Source: CBDFKJ01 sp965248805 (GTDB taxonomy: Bacteria > Pseudomonadota > Alphaproteobacteria > UBA6615). Taken from it: 64,000 nt of DNA. The stretch is from the NCBI GenBank assembly GCA_965248805.1, contig CBDFKJ010000008.1:186001-250000 (forward strand), in the 5' to 3' direction. This document shows positions 62,695-64,000 of this stretch, piece after piece. The notes below the pieces were generated by a model that worked only from the letters and a program-made list of their open reading frames with translations, was not told the origin of the DNA and did not search any database. A program made the translations under genes and the position numbers. How positions within the stretch are numbered: position 1 is the stretch's first letter; each line of letters starts with the position of its first letter.

Positions 62695-64000
62695 AGGCTC
62701 CGCCGAGCCCTTCGCCGGCATGGACGACATCGTCCGTGCCTGGCGCGACGGTCTGACACCGGACCCGCTGCTCTCCGTCTCGGAATGGTCGGAGAAGCAC
62801 CGCATGCTGGCGGCGCGGGCCTCGGCCGAGCCGGGGCGCTACCGCATCGCGCGCACGCCCTACATGCGCGCCATCATGGACGCGCTGTCGCCGGCCGATC
62901 CGGCGCGCCGCGTGGTATTCATGAAGGCGGCGCAGGTCGGCGCCACAGAGGGAGCCAATAACTTCATCGGCTTCGTCATCCACCAGGCGCCGGGGCCGAT
63001 GCTGGCGGTCCAGCCGACGGTGGAGCTGGCCAAGCGCAACTCGCGCCAGCGCATCGATCCGCTGATCGAGGAGAGCGCGGCGCTAAGGGGTTTGGTCCGG
63101 CCGGCGCGGTCGAGGGATTCCGGCAACACCATGCTGTCGAAGGAGTTCGCCGGCGGCATCCTGATCATGACCGGCGCCAACTCGGCGGTGGGGCTGCGCT
63201 CGATCCCGGCCCGCTACATCCTCCTGGACGAGGTCGACGCCTATCCGGCCTCGGCCGACGAGGAAGGCGATCCGGTAACCCTCGCCGAGGCGCGCTCGCT
63301 CACCTTCGCCCACTGGCGCAAGGTGCTCTTGATTTCGACGCCGACGGTGAAGGGCTTCTCGCGCATCGAGCGCGAATACGAGGCCTCGGACCAGCGGCGG
63401 TATTTCGTGCCATGCCCCCATTGCGGGCACGCACAGGTGCTGGTCTTCGAGCGGCTCCGCTGGGAGAAGGGCAAACCGGAGACGGCGGCCTACCACTGCG
63501 CATCCTGCGAGACGCCGATCGCCGAGCATCACAAGACGGCGATGCTGGCGGCCGGTGTTTGGCGGGCGACCGGAACGGCGGCCGATCCGTCGACCATCGG
63601 GTTCCACCTGTCGGCGCTCTACTCGCCGGTCGGCTGGCTGTCATGGGAGGCCATCGCCCGCGCCTGGGTGGCGGCACAGGGCTCGGATGAAGCGATCCGC
63701 GCCTTTCGCAACACCATTCTCGGCGAAACCTGGGTCGAGAGCGGCGAGGCGCCGGACTGGCAGCGGCTCTACGACCGCCGGGAACGCTGGCCCGCGGGCA
63801 CGGTGCCGAAGGACGGGCTGTTCCTGACCGCCGGCGCCGATATTCAGAAGGACCGCATCGAGGTCGACGTCTGGGCTTGGGGCCGCGGCCTCGAGAGCTG
63901 GCTGATCGACCACATCGTCATCGAGGGCGGGCCCGAGCGCACCGAGCCCTGGGCTGCGCTCGACCGGCTGCTCTCACAGGTCTGGCCGCACGAGGGAGGC
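62642..64000 (+). CDS. Terminase large subunit, lambda GpA type (partial, runs off window)
   Basis: 453 codons visible from ATG 62642, no stop before the window end. SVSEWSEKHRMLAARASAEPGRYRIARTPYMRAIMDALSPADPARRVVFMKAAQVGATEGANNFIGFVIH has the Walker-A-like MKAAQVGATE. YILLDEVDAYPASADEEGDP is Walker B. A zinc-ribbon CPHCGHAQVLVFERLRWEKGKPETAAYHCASCE is present. The nuclease domain starts with LTAGADIQKDRIEVDVWAWG. GpA-type terminases cut cos sites, so this second prophage is unrelated to the Mu-like one. Confidence 0.93.
   Translation, partial: MSESISMSSPRSGPTFAEGSAEPFAGMDDIVRAWRDGLTPDPLLSVSEWSEKHRMLAARASAEPGRYRIARTPYMRAIMDALSPADPARRVVFMKAAQVGATEGANNFIGFVIHQAPGPMLAVQPTVELAKRNSRQRIDPLIEESAALRGLVRPARSRDSGNTMLSKEFAGGILIMTGANSAVGLRSIPARYILLDEVDAYPASADEEGDPVTLAEARSLTFAHWRKVLLISTPTVKGFSRIEREYEASDQRRYFVPCPHCGHAQVLVFERLRWEKGKPETAAYHCASCETPIAEHHKTAMLAAGVWRATGTAADPSTIGFHLSALYSPVGWLSWEAIARAWVAAQGSDEAIRAFRNTILGETWVESGEAPDWQRLYDRRERWPAGTVPKDGLFLTAGADIQKDRIEVDVWAWGRGLESWLIDHIVIEGGPERTEPWAALDRLLSQVWPHEGG

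Overview
The window is GC-rich DNA from an alphaproteobacterium; the gene families look Rhodospirillales-like, but I cannot place it lower. It has three zones: a decaying, IS-riddled chromosomal segment (1-22.6 kb), a Mu-like transposable prophage (22,606-50,136), and an accessory zone (50-64 kb) holding recombinase remnants, a low-GC two-gene island and the start of a second, lambda-terminase-type prophage.

Zone 1. Intact housekeeping genes (carA, yqeY, a SAM methyltransferase, DUF2461, a PIG3-type quinone oxidoreductase, HU, tRNA-Gly) sit among broken ones. The broken genes are DUF898 and a zinc alcohol dehydrogenase (single-base frameshifts), a CPA2 antiporter (two nonsense codons), a DUF2652/SRPBCC gene (two compensating frameshifts), a subtilase split by two stacked insertion sequences, a Tat-exported polyamine-type binding protein that lost its first codons to IS1595, and a cyclase/ATPase relic. 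Elements of the IS630 (two near-identical inverted copies plus two fragments), IS5, IS1182 and IS1595 families account for most of 4.9-20.7 kb.

Zone 2. The prophage is delimited exactly: 5'-TG...CA-3' ends, matching terminal repeats with the shared block GAC(A/G)AAAGTCTTTnnGAAT, and a 5-bp target duplication TGCGG. Leftward from a central control region lie a tightly overlapping early operon, MuA transposase, MuB ATPase, a DnaA-domain-IV protein, a Gam-like protein, GemA, a methyltransferase, a Mor/C-type activator, endolysin, holin, small and large terminase, portal and MuF. Rightward lie a repressor with two S24 domains, a secreted ankyrin protein, a Dam methylase, an I-type protease fused to a DUF1833 tail protein, NlpC/P60, a J/TipJ protein and a fibre. 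Compared with Mu, the 23-43.5 kb block is inverted. The capsid-to-tape-measure genes are missing, so the phage is defective. Two identical 24-bp palindromes lie where Mu has its lys and I late promoters, each exactly 33 bp before an ATG. TAGGGTAT dyads overlap both start codons of the divergent repressor/early region.

Zone 3. After tRNA-Ser(CGA) come a truncated helicase, the tail of a serine recombinase, a low-GC pair (a class III cyclase-like protein and a membrane-anchored periplasmic protein), IS6 debris and an intact large serine recombinase. The second prophage begins abruptly at about 56.8 kb with a truncated ATPase, then 14 copies of GGTAACC in 350 bp, two DNA methyltransferases (one with a ParB domain), DUF3489-type proteins and both terminase subunits. 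The large subunit runs off the window end.
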